Assembly: GCA_015179025.1 (NCBI GenBank)
Contig: WHUX01000455.1
Location: 1-25,365 of the forward strand
DNA from: Terfezia claveryi
Lineage: Eukaryota; Ascomycota; Pezizomycetes; Pezizales; Pezizaceae
Length of the DNA stretch: 25,365 nucleotides
Direction of reading: 5' to 3'
Within the stretch, counting starts at the first letter, position 1. Each line of letters begins with the position of its first letter. A program made the position numbers and the translations under genes. Under the pieces are notes generated by a model that had not been told where the DNA came from, searched no databases, and saw only the letters and a list, made by a program, of their open reading frames with translations. Shown here in pieces: positions 8,250-17,920 of the stretch.

Positions 8250-10510
8250 GTGTCACAATCCCAAGGCTCAAATCTCGCTGCCTCTACTGCAGCCATTTCC
8301 TCCAGAAAAGAATTACCTCTATCAGAACCTTCCTTAGGCCCAGGCATCTCTACCAATACCTCTATACCCCTAACGTTTACCTCAATACACCAATCAGAAA
8401 AAGTGACACTCTTGCTGGAAGAACTAGAACTAGATTCTAGACCAGTAGACGAAGAAAAACCAGGACCATAAGAAACATCAGGATCCTGACATCCAGCCTA
8501 ACCAGCCGTGTGAACCACCGAGCCAACAGAACCGTCAATCAAACGGAGATCATAAGGATCATCAGCCATCATACCATCAGCACAGTAAGGTACCAAAGAA
8601 GAAAAGTAACTTGCCGATCGTATCGTATAACCAGCTGCATTTGGTTGCAGGCAGACAACGAAATCAGACATAATGGCATCTGAACTTAGTAAGAAGACTA
8701 AGAGGTCGAGATGGTTAACTATATTACCTAAAGATATTAAGAAATTAGTAGAAGAAACTCCCAGAAAGGCCAGATTTGTTGTTCCTAATACAGAAGGGGA
8801 AATAAATTTGCCCATGGATATAGAATTAGGAGAACCAGGTGGAGCAGGAACCAAACTATATTTTAGTATGGCTTTACCTCTCGCCCCAAAAAATTTTGAG
8901 ACAGACATCTTCCAACAATTGAGGAGATTTTGAAATATACTCACTCAATGGGATATGCCTAACAGTATCAACCTGATAATACTTGACTCTTAATGGAAGC
9001 TATAGTAAAACACTATTTATGGCTAACACCTTACCCATTCAAAGAAGAAGACTTAGAAATGAATGCATTTTTAAGTAAGAAATTGAAGAAACCTGTTGTT
9101 CCACTTTTAAGAAAACCGAATTGGGTAATAAACAACTGGGAAGAAATAATGGCATTCATGATGAACGGCACTCATCTAGAGGAATCGGCACATACCGCGG
9201 AGGATTTTTTCAATCCTAGCAAAGAACTTTCAGGAGTGTTCTTGAAAACACCAAAAGATCAATCAAAAGGCAAAGGTCAAGCACTTGAGACACTAGAAAG
9301 GAGGATTAGGTCAGCCAAAGAACCAGACGATAAAGACCAACCACTAGAAGATATAGAATTACCAAAAGACGATGATGATCTAGATACAGGACTAGACCAA
9401 CAGAAGCAGAAAATGCAAGGAGGAGGACAAGACTCCAATGATAGCGGGGATGATAGCTCGGACTCTGATAAGGCATTGTCAGTTGCAACTCAAACTCTTA
9501 AAAGAAAATCCAAATGAGGAAAATCAGTTGAATACCAGCAATAGGAATCTACAACAGGAATGGTTACAACAGGTAACTATGAAGCAACAAATGCTTTAAA
9601 AGGAATAAAGATTGATCTACCAGAAAAAATAAGAGGAGAAGACAAAAAATGGCAAGACTTACAATATTTTGATTTTTGGGCCACAGCAATGCAATGTTGG
9701 TTTGTTATCAAAGGAATAGATTTAGATGGTACTTCAGTTCTGAAAATTGTTGGATTCAGAATGGAAGGAAGCGCGCTCACTACTTATAATCAATTCCTAA
9801 GAGAAAAAGAAAAGAATGCAACATTCTTTAGATTCATACTAGCGCTAAGGGATTTTCTGATACCCTCCACTAGTAAGGACATTTTATGGAAACAATTGGA
9901 GACAGCCACACCATACTAGGACAGACGTCATATGGGAATTAAACAGTTCGCCAACTGGCTTACTAAATGCAAATCAAATTGATTGACAAGGATGGTAAAC
10001 AATCAATATCGCAGGAAGTAAAAAGAAGAAAGTTTTTTAATCAACTGCTGCCGTATATGTCAGCTACATTAATTCCTTTAATCAAAGAAGAATGGTCATA
10101 TAATCAGCTTGTGCATCAAGCGGAGTCATATGAAGCTTCCAAAAAAGATATTGCTCTACCACCTACAACAAATACATCCCGATAACAGCACCCTCGGAAT
10201 GAAAATCGGAGTCACGGTCTATGCAGGGACCAGAATCAATGACAAAAAACAGGATTTAATCCTAGCAGCAATCCCAATACCAAACCCAATACAGAAAAAT
10301 AGAAGGACTCAGATTGAGACACCATCTCCAAAAAATTAGATCAGAAGATGAAGATGCAATTAATTAGAGACAAGAAATATCTATGGTGTTGGAACCCTGG
10401 ACACTCCTACAAGAACTATAGGAAACAACAAAATAAGGTACCCATGTATACAGCCGCACAAGATTTAGCTATACTGATAACCACTAAGGATAAAAACAAA
10501 AAGGATAAAC
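8250..10510 (+). pseudogene. Element B gag (broken)
   Basis: This is a Gag-type structural polyprotein read in pieces. At 8250-8990 one frame is broken by several TAA and TGA where glutamine or arginine codons are likely. At 8993-9919 a second frame contains an acidic, Lys/Asp/Ser-rich disordered segment (about 9240-9517), then a capsid-like region (LQYFDFWATAMQCWF, LALRDFLIPSTSKDILWKQ). At 9967-10185 a third frame follows. It ends with a zinc knuckle at 10378-10419. Frame changes lie near 8990 and 9920-9965. The 148-residue open frame on the opposite strand at 8498-8944 is a shadow. Assignment to Gag rests on position before protease, the capsid-like FLIPSTS segment and the knuckle. Confidence 0.7.
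10378..10419 (+). other. Element B gag zinc knuckle with two ligands lost
   Basis: The reading is Y-L-W-C-W-N-P-G-H-S-Y-K-N-Y. Spacing fits CCHC (C-x2-C-x4-H-x4-C) exactly, with the first and last cysteines replaced by tyrosine (TAT). Both replacements are single G-to-A changes from TGT, the direction expected from CpA-to-TpA on the other strand. Confidence 0.7.
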
Positions 10511-10524
10511 TCAAGGAATGACCC

Positions 10525-11852
10525 TTGTCAAGACAGGTACCAGATTTTAGCAAGGTATTCGTTAAAGCTAACGAACACTCCGCACTAGCTTTAATTGATC
10601 TCCAAACAAAGGGAGGAGACTTAATTAATTTTCAATTTGTACACCTATACAAATTATTGACTAGAAGTATCGAGAAGAAATCATTAAGTACTGCAATTAA
10701 GGGCTCAAAAGGAATGATAGATAAAGCTTGTACTATCAAACTAGATTGGATAGGTTATGTAGAAGAATGAACATTCTATGTAGCTTATTTGACTGGATAG
10801 AATATGATACTAGGAGAACCTGCTCTCAGCAAAGTACGAGCAATAATTCTTGCCCATCAGGAACCAGTTACTATCCAACCAGAAAACATTCTATGATTCT
10901 AGCTTAGTGTATAGAAGGGATCTAGAACTATGGCGAATAGTATAAGATCAGCATATACATAGGTTAGCTGTAAATTAGTTACAGATTATAGTGAACCAGA
11001 TAATTGGGAAAATATTAGTGACACAGAAGAAACCGATTCAGAAAGAGAACTCATGACAGCTGTTTCTACAGTACAGAAACAATTCAACCCTGTAACGGAG
11101 TTTCCCTTATGATTTCTGAAGACAATTCTACGGGAATTACCCCCACTAAGAAATATTAATCAATTTATTAAACTAAAAGCAGAAGCTACTTAGATACCAA
11201 AATAGTGACCCTCAGGACATCGATTTAGACAACAAATCCATGACAAATTAGTCGAAGAAGAAGTATCAGGTCATATATATAGAGTAGAAAATTATACAAA
11301 TGCTGTAGTCATGTTCACTATCCCTAAACGAGATAAACCGAAAGAAGCCAGACATGTCAATGATTGTCGAGACCGCAATTTAGCCATCGAACTGGACCAC
11401 ATCCCATTGCCAGATATTAATGAAGCAATTCAACTAGTAGCGGAGAATCCCATTTGGACTAAGCTCGACTTAGCAGACAGATTTTTTAATATTAGAATTA
11501 ATAAAGAATTTGAGCAACACTCTACCTTTTTATGTCATATAGGATATTTCAGAAGTAGAGTCATGCAACAAGGGGATTGTAATGCACCAGCTACCATGTT
11601 TCGCGTTATGTATGAAATTTTTAAGGACATGGTCTATAAAAATTTAATTATCTATATTGATGATATTATTATATTCTCCAAAATGTATGAAAAACATGTA
11701 GAATTATTGAAGAAAGTACTTCAATATCTACAGGACGAGAAATTCTATCTCAAAGAAAGCAAATGCCAGTTCTATACTCCAAGATTGGAAATCTTAGGAC
11801 ACATTTTGACATTAGATGGATTACATGTAGACACGAAGAAGAGTACTACTAT
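10525..11852 (+). pseudogene. Element B pol, protease and N-terminal RT (interrupted at 11852)
   Basis: One frame runs from here to the insertion point with TAG/TGA/TAA interruptions between 10771 and 11220. The protease region carries ALIDLQTKGGDLI in place of a canonical D-S/T-G-A motif, and a later MILGEPALS corresponds to the retropepsin ILG segment. The RT starts with TNAVVMFTIPKRDKP, continues through WTKLDLADRFFNIRI, and has the polymerase active site YIDD at 11653-11664, then a LGHILTLDG segment. At 11848-11852 (ACTAT) it is cut by element C. The apparent last residues of the open frame after 11852 are read into the LTR of C and are not part of this gene. Confidence 0.85.
11848..11852 (+). 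repeat. Target-site duplication of element C, left copy
   Basis: ACTAT immediately precedes TGTAACAACC and is repeated exactly at 17916-17920 after the 3' LTR. Five bases is the usual size for Ty3/gypsy elements. Confidence 0.95.
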
Positions 11853-12315
11853 TGTAACAACCGTGTGTTCAGTTGTCATCACCTACGATCGCAGGTGATG
11901 GGTTATTGTTATCGTTACCTTTTCCTTAGCTTCCGAGATAGGGAAGCTTATTTCCCCCATTGCCTTGACCGAGTTATGTATATATAGAGCCTGTTCCTCG
12001 TACTGTCGTTGTATCCCCATTCAACATCTTGTATACCTAATACAGGATCTTGCCTCTCCCAACGCTTGTGCACCTCCCTTGTGCACCCCCTTGTCTCGTG
12101 AACAGCTCTGCAGCACAGCTGCCTCCCTCCGACACACGCGGCAACTGCCTCAGCATGTCTCGTGCCCTTTGCCCTCGGCCTCTCTTGCCTCTTGCCCTCG
12201 CCTTGTCCCTAGCCTTTCCCCAGATTACACACGTAGCGCTCCTATGTGTGCGATTTCCCTTTGCCACTGCCCCGGCGTACCCCTTGGTCGCCCTGTCCCT
12301 AGAGCCGTCGTTATA
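11853..12315 (+). repeat. Element C 5' LTR (463 bp)
   Basis: It begins TGTAACAACCGTG and ends GTCGTTATA (GTTACA in the 3' LTR). It contains the palindrome at 11877-11900 with one mismatch, a hairpin AGCTTCC...GGAAGCT around 11930-11948, and a TATA-like TATGTATATATAGA at about 11975-11988. Confidence 0.95.
11877..11900. repeat. Palindrome in element C 5' LTR (one mismatch)
   Basis: This matches the perfect 24-bp palindrome of the 3' LTR (17477-17500) except that CCTGCG reads CCTACG. That is a G-to-A change which is CpA-to-TpA on the complementary strand. Confidence 0.85.
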
Positions 12316-12320
12316 CTACA

Positions 12321-12335
12321 TTGGATCTTATCGAC
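12321..12335 (+). other. Candidate primer binding site of element C
   Basis: TTGGATCTTATCGAC starts 5 bp after the 5' LTR, and the TGG would pair with a tRNA 3' CCA. I cannot name the tRNA. A self-priming mechanism as in Tf1-like elements is the alternative. Confidence 0.3.
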
Positions 12336-12351
12336 CAACTGGTACACTGTC

Positions 12352-13529
12352 ATGTCCGGAACCCCTCCACCCGCTGTCAGGTTTCAAACCTGGAGAAACT
12401 CCCCTATACCCTCAGGCCCGAACGAATTAAATGCCTATCGTCGAGAAATCATTGACATTTTCGAGGCCATGGATGCCATCGGGGCTGAACTCGGCAACAG
12501 CCTGGCCGTGGCCGAATGAAAGCTGAGATCTGCCGGCGAAGAGATCACGGTCCTCCAGACGGATCTCGACCATGTAAACCTTGCCCTGGCCAACGAATGG
12601 ACTACGGTCCAAAACCTCAGTCGGGCCCTAGCAAACCTGACAATACCAACAACAACAGCAGCCAGTAACAACAAGACCGAAAGCATTCCGACACCCCCCA
12701 AGTTCAATGGGGACCGGGCTCGTCTACGAGCCTGGAAGAATGCAGTCAATCTCAAGCTGAACGGGGATTCTGCCAGGTTCCCGTCAGAACAACATCAACT
12801 GGCATATGTTTTCGCCTTGCTGGAGGGGAAAGCTTGTGACCAGATCCAGCTATATGTCCTCGAAACCGGGATCAAGCTTGATGATATCTCGGCCCTTTTC
12901 ACAATCCTGGATAGGGCGTTCGGGACCCCGATACCGTTGGCACTGCCAGTAGGGCCCTCCGAGCCCTCAGGCAGAAAAACACCGATCTGTCCACTTATGT
13001 GGCAGAATTCTCGAGATTGGCGGCGGAGGTCTGATGGAATGACCAGTCCAAACTGGAGCAATTCCAGGAAGAGCTAAATGATGAAATCCAGCAGGCCATG
13101 GTCAGCCTCCCGGAAGCCAAAACCCTTGACGAATTCATTGACCAGGCTTCCGGGTAGAACAGCGGATGTCCCGGCTCCGCAACCACCCCACGTACAGGCC
13201 AGCACCCTATCTCCCACAACTCTAGCATCAGCCTCAGCAACACCATGCCACCAAAATAGCGGCCCTGCCCCGCCAATCAACCAGCACACCCATCGTTGGT
13301 GGCAGGAGGGCCCACCCCCATGGATTTATCATCAGGCAGACCCCGCCTGACCTAAGAAGAGAGGGAATGCCACCAGAATAATGGGCTATACATAGCCTGT
13401 AGGAAGGCCGACCACTTCATTGCGGCTTGCCCCCTTCGAAAGAATCGCTCCCTCGCTATCCACACCATATCCAAATCACGGATCGAAGAAGTTGATGAAG
13501 AGTCGGGAAAAGGGGAGTCCCTTGCCTAG
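12352..13529 (+). pseudogene. Element C gag (capsid and zinc knuckle), broken
   Basis: The start ATG at 12352 (MSGTPPPAVRFQ) follows the LTR leader. The N-terminal part is helical and likely coiled coil (AYRREIIDIFEAM, LQTDLDHVNLALAN), then TPPKFNGDRARLRAWKNAV, a typical entry to a Ty3/gypsy capsid, through LAYVFALLEGKA and STYVAEFSRLAAEV. Near the 3' end PMDLSSGRP precedes a knuckle at 13389-13430 reading Y-x2-C-x4-H-x4-C. Lesions: TGA at 12517-12519, loss of one base in the G run at 12922-12924, TGA at 13032-13034, a one-base loss near 13150, and a further frame change around 13260-13300. The gag stop is TAG at 13527-13529, overlapping pol. Function in life: particle assembly and RNA packaging. 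Confidence 0.85.
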
Positions 13530-14395
13530 TTACTGACACTAGCAAGGGACCTGCCCAGGGTCATTTATCTTTGTCTGCGTTTTCTTTGCCTACATCTATA
13601 TCTGTTGATGAGTCTCACCTGTTTGGCGAGCACTTCGCTGTACCTATAACTGTCAAGTTCAATGATAAAACAGTGGTTACATCAGCTCTCATAGATTGTG
13701 GTGCTTCAGGAATAGCATTCATTGACCAGACCTTCGTCAGTAGAAACTCTATACCAACCTCTAAGCTAAAAACCCCCCACCTTCTTGATGTCATTGACGG
13801 CCGTCCTATCTCTTCTGGGGCGATTACCGATCTCGCATGCCTGCCCAGCGCCATGGGTGATCACTCGGAAGATCTCCCAATGTTCGTAACCAAGCTAAAG
13901 TATCCAATTGTCCTTGGGATCCCCTGGCTTAGGATGCATGATGTATCAGTCAGCTTCAGCTCTTACACCCTGCGATTCAACAGCCCTTATTGCAAAAAAC
14001 ACTATGGAGATCTAAAAACCACTGTCACTGGGCTGTGCGTATTGCCACCCCCAATAATCCACCCGACTCAGGTGGTACTGCCGCCTGCACACATCAATGC
14101 CACCATTTCCTCTATTTCCCCAGTTTCCCCGGTTACCCCTGTTCCCCCAGTCTCCCCGATATCCCCCACCCCCGCAAAACCCCTGAACATTAACTTTATT
14201 GGAGCAGGGGCCTTCGCTCATCTCACTAGGAGGCATAAGCTCAAGACGCATACCCTCTCAATTTATGAGATCAATCTGGAAATTAACAACACCAGGTCCA
14301 AGGAGGAGTGGAAATCTTTGGTTCTGGATGAGTACCATGAGTTTATTGATTTGTTCTCAGAGAAGGCCGCGGAAAAGCTTGCCCCCATCGACCAT
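13499..14395 (+). CDS. Element C pol, protease and linker
   Basis: This is a retropepsin-like aspartic protease at the start of the pol polyprotein, expected to mature Gag-Pol. The frame is open from 13499 with no ATG, consistent with expression by -1 frameshifting from gag. [14 protein letters not shown] carries the catalytic D-x-G (with Cys where Ser or Thr is common), and [14 protein letters not shown] is the conserved ILG-W-L segment. A proline-rich linker (about 14095-14185, repeats of SPVSP, VPPVSP) leads to [11 protein letters not shown] and the [19 protein letters not shown] entry to RT. An apparent two-base AT duplication near 14395 shifts the frame, giving TGA at 14414-14416. It is part of a broken polyprotein, although this domain itself looks intact. 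Confidence 0.85.
13505..13511 (+). promoter_or_regulatory. Candidate -1 ribosomal frameshift site GGGAAAA (gag-pol)
   Basis: In the gag frame the codons are TCG-GGA-AAA, giving an X-XXY-YYZ heptamer. The pol frame lies at -1: it opens after a TGA at 13496-13498 and gag closes at 13527, so any shift must occur within about 30 bases, where this heptamer lies. In copy A the equivalent reads AGGAAAA, consistent with decay. Confidence 0.55.
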
Positions 14396-14399
14396 ATAA

Positions 14400-15870
14400 C
14401 CACACAATCCCGCTGATTGAAGGAAAAACTCCCCCTTATGGCCCCCTCTATGGAATGTTCTAAGTGGAATTGGAGGCCCTGAAGAAGTACCTGGAGGAAA
14501 ACTTGAATAAGAGCTTTATTCGGCACAGCTCTTCCCCGGTGGGTGCTACTGTACTGTTCGTGAAGAAATCGGACGGCTCTCTTCGGTTGTGTGTTGATTA
14601 TCGTGGCCTGAACGAGATAACGGTCAAAAACAGGTACCCCCTACCTCTAATACAGGAGACATTAGCCAGACTTTCCAAGGCAAAATGGTTCACCAAATTG
14701 GACTTGAGAGGGGTGTACAACCTGGTACGGATCGCTGAGGGAGAGGAGTGGAAAACTGCCTTCCGGACACGTTACGGCCACTTCGAGTACAACGTCATGC
14801 CCTTCGGCTTAACCAATGCCCCGGCCTCTTTCCAACACTTTATTAACGACACTCTGCAAGACTTCCTAGATGTGTTCTGTACGGCTTACCTCGATGATAT
14901 CTTGATCTATTCAGATACTCTGGTAGAGCACAAAATCCATGTCAGGCAAGTCTTGGAGAAGCTGGAGCAGGCTGGGCTGTATCTTAAGCCTGAAAAATGC
15001 GAATTCCACATCCAAGAAGTGAAATACCTAGGCTTGATCATAACTACGGAAGGTATTAGGATGGACCCTGCCAAAGTTGCTGCAATACAAGAGTGGGAAA
15101 CCCCAATCAATTTGAAGGATGTGCAAGCCTTCCTAGGATTTGCTAACTTCTACCGCCGATTTATCCTGGGTTACTCAAGGATCGCGGCACCCCTGATGGC
15201 CCTGACGAAAATGAAGGTAGAAGCTAGTTCACACCTGACGAAAAGGGCCTTCCACTGGAATCCAGAAGCCCAATCTGCCTTCCAGAACCTCAAGGAAGCT
15301 TTCTGCTTAGCACCGATCCTGGCCCATTTCAACCCCGAACAGGAGTGTGTCATCGAAACCGATGCCTCCGACTATGTCTCTGCAGGAATCCTGTCCCAGA
15401 ACGACGATAACGGCATCCTCCACCCAGTGGCATACTTCTCAAAAAAGCACTCCTCGGCGGAGTGTAATTATGAAATCTATGATAAGGAGTTAATGGCCAT
15501 TGTGCGAGCGTTCGAGGAGTAGAGGCCACACCTAGAGTCAGCCAAGGGAATTATCGAGGTGCTATCCGATCATAAGAATCTTGAGTACTTCACCACCACT
15601 AAGCTGCTGAACCGATGGCAGGCTAGGTGGTCGGAGTTCTTATTTCGATTCAACTTCAAGATCAAGTATCGGCCTGGAAAAGCTGGGGGTAAGCCGGACG
15701 TACTGACCAGGAGATCAGGAGATCTCCCTAAAGGGGGGGATGAAAGGCTGAAGTACCAAAATCAGGTGGTACTGAAACCTGAAAATCTCGACCTGGCGGC
15801 CAATAGCCTCGCTGAGGCTGATGCTAAAGCTGAAGCGAAACCCGGAGCAGATCTCCTTCTGCGGATATGA
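14400..15870 (+). pseudogene. Element C pol, reverse transcriptase and RNase H
   Basis: The frame shows the [19 protein letters not shown] entry, a TAA at 14461-14463 (likely from CAA), then an uninterrupted stretch to 15519. [50 protein letters not shown] and the active site YLDD (14887-14898) are all intact, followed by [14 protein letters not shown]. Tether and RNase H follow: [15 protein letters not shown] with the first catalytic Asp at 15361-15363, [14 protein letters not shown], then TAG at 15520-15522 where Trp is expected, [11 protein letters not shown] and a PDVLTRR segment (usually PDALSR). A linker ends at TGA 15868-15870. It converts element RNA to DNA in particles. Only single nonsense changes prevent reading through, so decay is recent. 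Confidence 0.92.
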
Positions 15871-16895
15871 TGGGCATATGCGGAGGACGACCTGGTTAAG
15901 GATATAATCGCCGCAGTGGAGTCCGGACAGCGCCGTCACACCAAGATTTCCCTAGCCGAGTACACCACCCAGGACGGCCTCCTATACCACCTAGATCGGC
16001 TCTATATACCTGAAGGGGAGCTGTGGTTGCAGCTGATCAAGGAACACCATGATACCCTGGCTGCGGGTCATCCTGGGGTAGCTAAAACGTTAGAGCTGCT
16101 AGCTAGGCAATATACGTGGATTGACCAACGGGAGGAGGTGGAGTGGTACATATGGAACTGCCATGTTTGCAAGCGTATTAAGCCTACCCGTCATGCTCCT
16201 TATGGGACCCTGAAGCCCCTGGAGATCCCAGACCAACCTTGGCAACACCTAACCATGGACTTTGTGACTGGGTTGCTAGAGGATTCGGGGTTTAATGCTA
16301 TTCGTATGGTAGTAGACCGATTGACCAAAATGAGGCATGTTATACCTTGCCATGATACCTGTTCAGCCAGGGACCTCACCGGCCTCTACCTCAAGCATGT
16401 ATTCCGCTACCATGGTCTTCCCAAGTCAGTCGTCTCGGACCGCATCCCCCAATTCGTCTCGGACTTCTGGAAGGTATTCTGCGAGCTTCTGGGAATCAAC
16501 GTACACCTCTCCACAGTGTATCACCCCCAAACAGATGGTCAGTCTGAGCGAATGAATGCGATCATGGAGCAGTACCTGAGAGCATACGTCAATTACCAGC
16601 AAAACAACTGGGTTTTGCTGCTGGCAACCTGTGAGTTCGCCGCTAACAACCAGTTCTCGGAGACTCTAAAAACCTCCCTGTTCCTGGCCAATTATAGCTG
16701 GCACCCTCGTTTTGTGGACTCCCTAGCACCCCTGGAAAAGGCTAGGGAGAACACCCCAGCTAAGGAGTTCGCCATGGAGATTGCTGAGTTGCACTCCACC
16801 CTAAAGGCCGAACTGGTATCTGCTCAAGCCAGGCAAGCGGAGTATGCCAACGGATCACAGTTGCCAGCCCCAGGTATCAGCCAGGAGATAAGGTG
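15871..16895 (+). CDS. Element C pol, integrase core
   Basis: This continues the RT frame. The zinc-binding HHCC domain is intact: EHHDTLAAGHPGVAKT and WNCHVCKRIKP. The catalytic core has Asp at 16258-16260 (TMDFVTGL), Asp at 16438-16440 (VVSDRIPQF) and Glu at 16546-16548 (DGQSERMN). The last two are 35 residues apart, the DD35E spacing. The LEDSGFNAIRMVVDRLTKM block is typical of fungal chromoviruses. Near 16868-16872 one C of a short run appears to be missing compared with copy A (GCCTCTAGG), shifting the reading into the next frame, so the C-terminal domain is separated. It inserts the cDNA into the genome. Confidence 0.9.
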
Positions 16896-17312
16896 TGGCT
16901 CTCCAGCAGGCACTTCCGAACGGAACGGCCATCTTGCAAGCTAGATCATAAGTTCCTAGGCCTCTATGAGGTGTTAGCAGCTGTGGGCACTCATGCTTAT
17001 CGGCTGAGGTTTCCCAAGGATATCAAGCGCCATCCGGTCGTTCATGTCTCGGAGATCGAGCCAGCCGCTGACGATCCCCTTCCTGGGCAAAAGCACCCCC
17101 CACCTCCTCCAGTGGTGATCGCAGGTGAAGAGGAGTGGGAGGTTGAGGAGGTACTGGACTCAAGGAAATGCTACGGACAAGTTCAGTATAAGGTCAAGTG
17201 GTTAGAGGATGAGGAGACTACCTGGCAACCTGCGGAGGACTTGGAGAATGCGCAGGATTTGGTCACCCTGTTCTACCAACGATATCCGAGGAAGCCTCGC
17301 CCAGTTGAATGA
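16875..17312 (+). CDS. Element C integrase C-terminus with chromodomain
   Basis: After the one-base shift, the frame reads YQPGDKVWLSSRHF, then KLDHKFLGLYEVLAAVGTHAY (the GPY/F-like module) and FPKDIKRHPVVHVSEIEPA. Next is a proline-rich hinge (HPPPPP) and a chromodomain at about 17131-17290: EEWEVEEVLDSRKCYG, QVQYKVKWLEDEETTWQPAED and LENAQDLVTLFYQRYP. The aromatic positions expected for binding methylated histone H3 are largely kept. It ends at TGA 17311-17313 or so. Chromodomains of this kind direct integration to heterochromatin, which would fit insertion into another element; that link is inference. Confidence 0.88.
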   Translation, partial: YQPGDKVWLSSRHFRTERPSCKLDHKFLGLYEVLAAVGTHAYRLRFPKDIKRHPVVHVSEIEPAADDPLPGQKHPPPPPVVIAGEEEWEVEEVLDSRKCYGQVQYKVKWLEDEETTWQPAEDLENAQDLVTLFYQRYPRKPRPVE

Positions 17313-17439
17313 TGTCAGACCTTTTGCATTCTTATTGTTGTTTGGAGTTGGGGTTCTTGTTTCTACCATTGTTGTTGTCTTCTGTGTTGATTTTGCTGGT
17401 TATCATGCCCAGGCCTCCTAGTCGCTGGAGCTCCAGCCT

Positions 17440-17452
17440 AAAGGGGGGATAG
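17440..17452 (+). other. Element C polypurine tract
   Basis: AAAGGGGGGATAG abuts the 3' LTR at 17453 and is the plus-strand primer site. It is identical in copy A. Confidence 0.85.
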
Positions 17453-17915
17453 TGTAACAACCGTGTATTCAGTTGTCATCACCTGCGATCGCAGGTGATG
17501 GGTTATTGTTATCGTTACCTTTTCCTTAGCTTCCGAGATAGGGAAGCTTATTTCCCCCATTGCCCTGACCGAGTTATGTATATATAGAGCCTGTCCCTCG
17601 TACTGTCGTTGGATCCCCATCCAATGTCTTGTATACCTAATACAGGATCTTGTCTCTCCCAACGCTTGTGCACCTCCCTTGTGCACCCCCTTGTCTCATG
17701 AACAGCTCTGCAGCACAGCTGCCTCCCTCCAACACACGCGGCAACTGCCTCCATGTGTCTCATGCCCCTTGCTCTCGGCCTCTCTTGCCTCTTGCCCTCG
17801 CCTTATCCCTAGCCTTTCCCCAGATCACACACGTAGTGCTCCTATGTGTGCGATTCCCCTTTGCCACTGCCCCGGCGTACCCCTTGGTCGCCCTGTCCCT
17901 AGAGCCGTCGTTACA
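17453..17915 (+). repeat. Element C 3' LTR (463 bp)
   Basis: It begins TGTAACAACC and ends GTCGTTACA, the same length as the 5' LTR. Most differences between the two are transitions. The palindrome at 17477-17500 is perfect here. A TATA-like TATGTATATATAGA is at about 17576-17588. Confidence 0.95.
17477..17500. repeat. Perfect 24-bp palindrome in element C 3' LTR
   Basis: CATCACCTGCGA is followed by its exact reverse complement. It lies 24 bp inside the LTR start, upstream of the TATA region. It contains CACCTG and CAGGTG E-box-like halves and a central GATC. Confidence 0.9.
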
Positions 17916-17920
17916 ACTAT
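17916..17920 (+). repeat. Target-site duplication of element C, right copy
   Basis: ACTAT is identical to 11848-11852. Confidence 0.95.

Larger units (their letters stand above)
11853..17915 (+). mobile_element. Element C: full-length Ty3/gypsy chromovirus nested in element B
   Basis: It is 6063 bp with equal 463-bp LTRs, TGTAAC...GTTACA ends in the 3' LTR, a perfect ACTAT duplication and polypurine tract AAAGGGGGGATAG. It has Gag, then protease, RT, RNase H, integrase and chromodomain in the chromovirus order. It is GC-richer than its surroundings and less decayed than copy A of the same family. My hand count of LTR differences is about 23 in 463, nearly all transitions. Stops and single-base indels disrupt gag and pol, so it is defective, but catalytic motifs of RT and integrase are intact. 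Confidence 0.95.

Noticed and set aside
8498..8944. 148-residue open frame on the minus strand
   Set aside because: It lies antisense to the gag trace of element B, which has the coherent frame with glutamine-to-stop decay; no domain character.
12037..12267. Minus-strand frame in the LTR (also 17548-17763 and 3035-3229)
   Set aside because: Antisense LTR sequence repeated in each LTR copy; arginine/cysteine-rich composition reflects the CT-rich LTR, not a gene.
11965..12519. 184-residue open frame
   Set aside because: The first two thirds are LTR sequence; only the part from ATG 12352 is Gag of element C.
14012..14251. Minus-strand frame with glycine/asparagine repeats
   Set aside because: It is the antisense of the proline-rich protease linker of element C.
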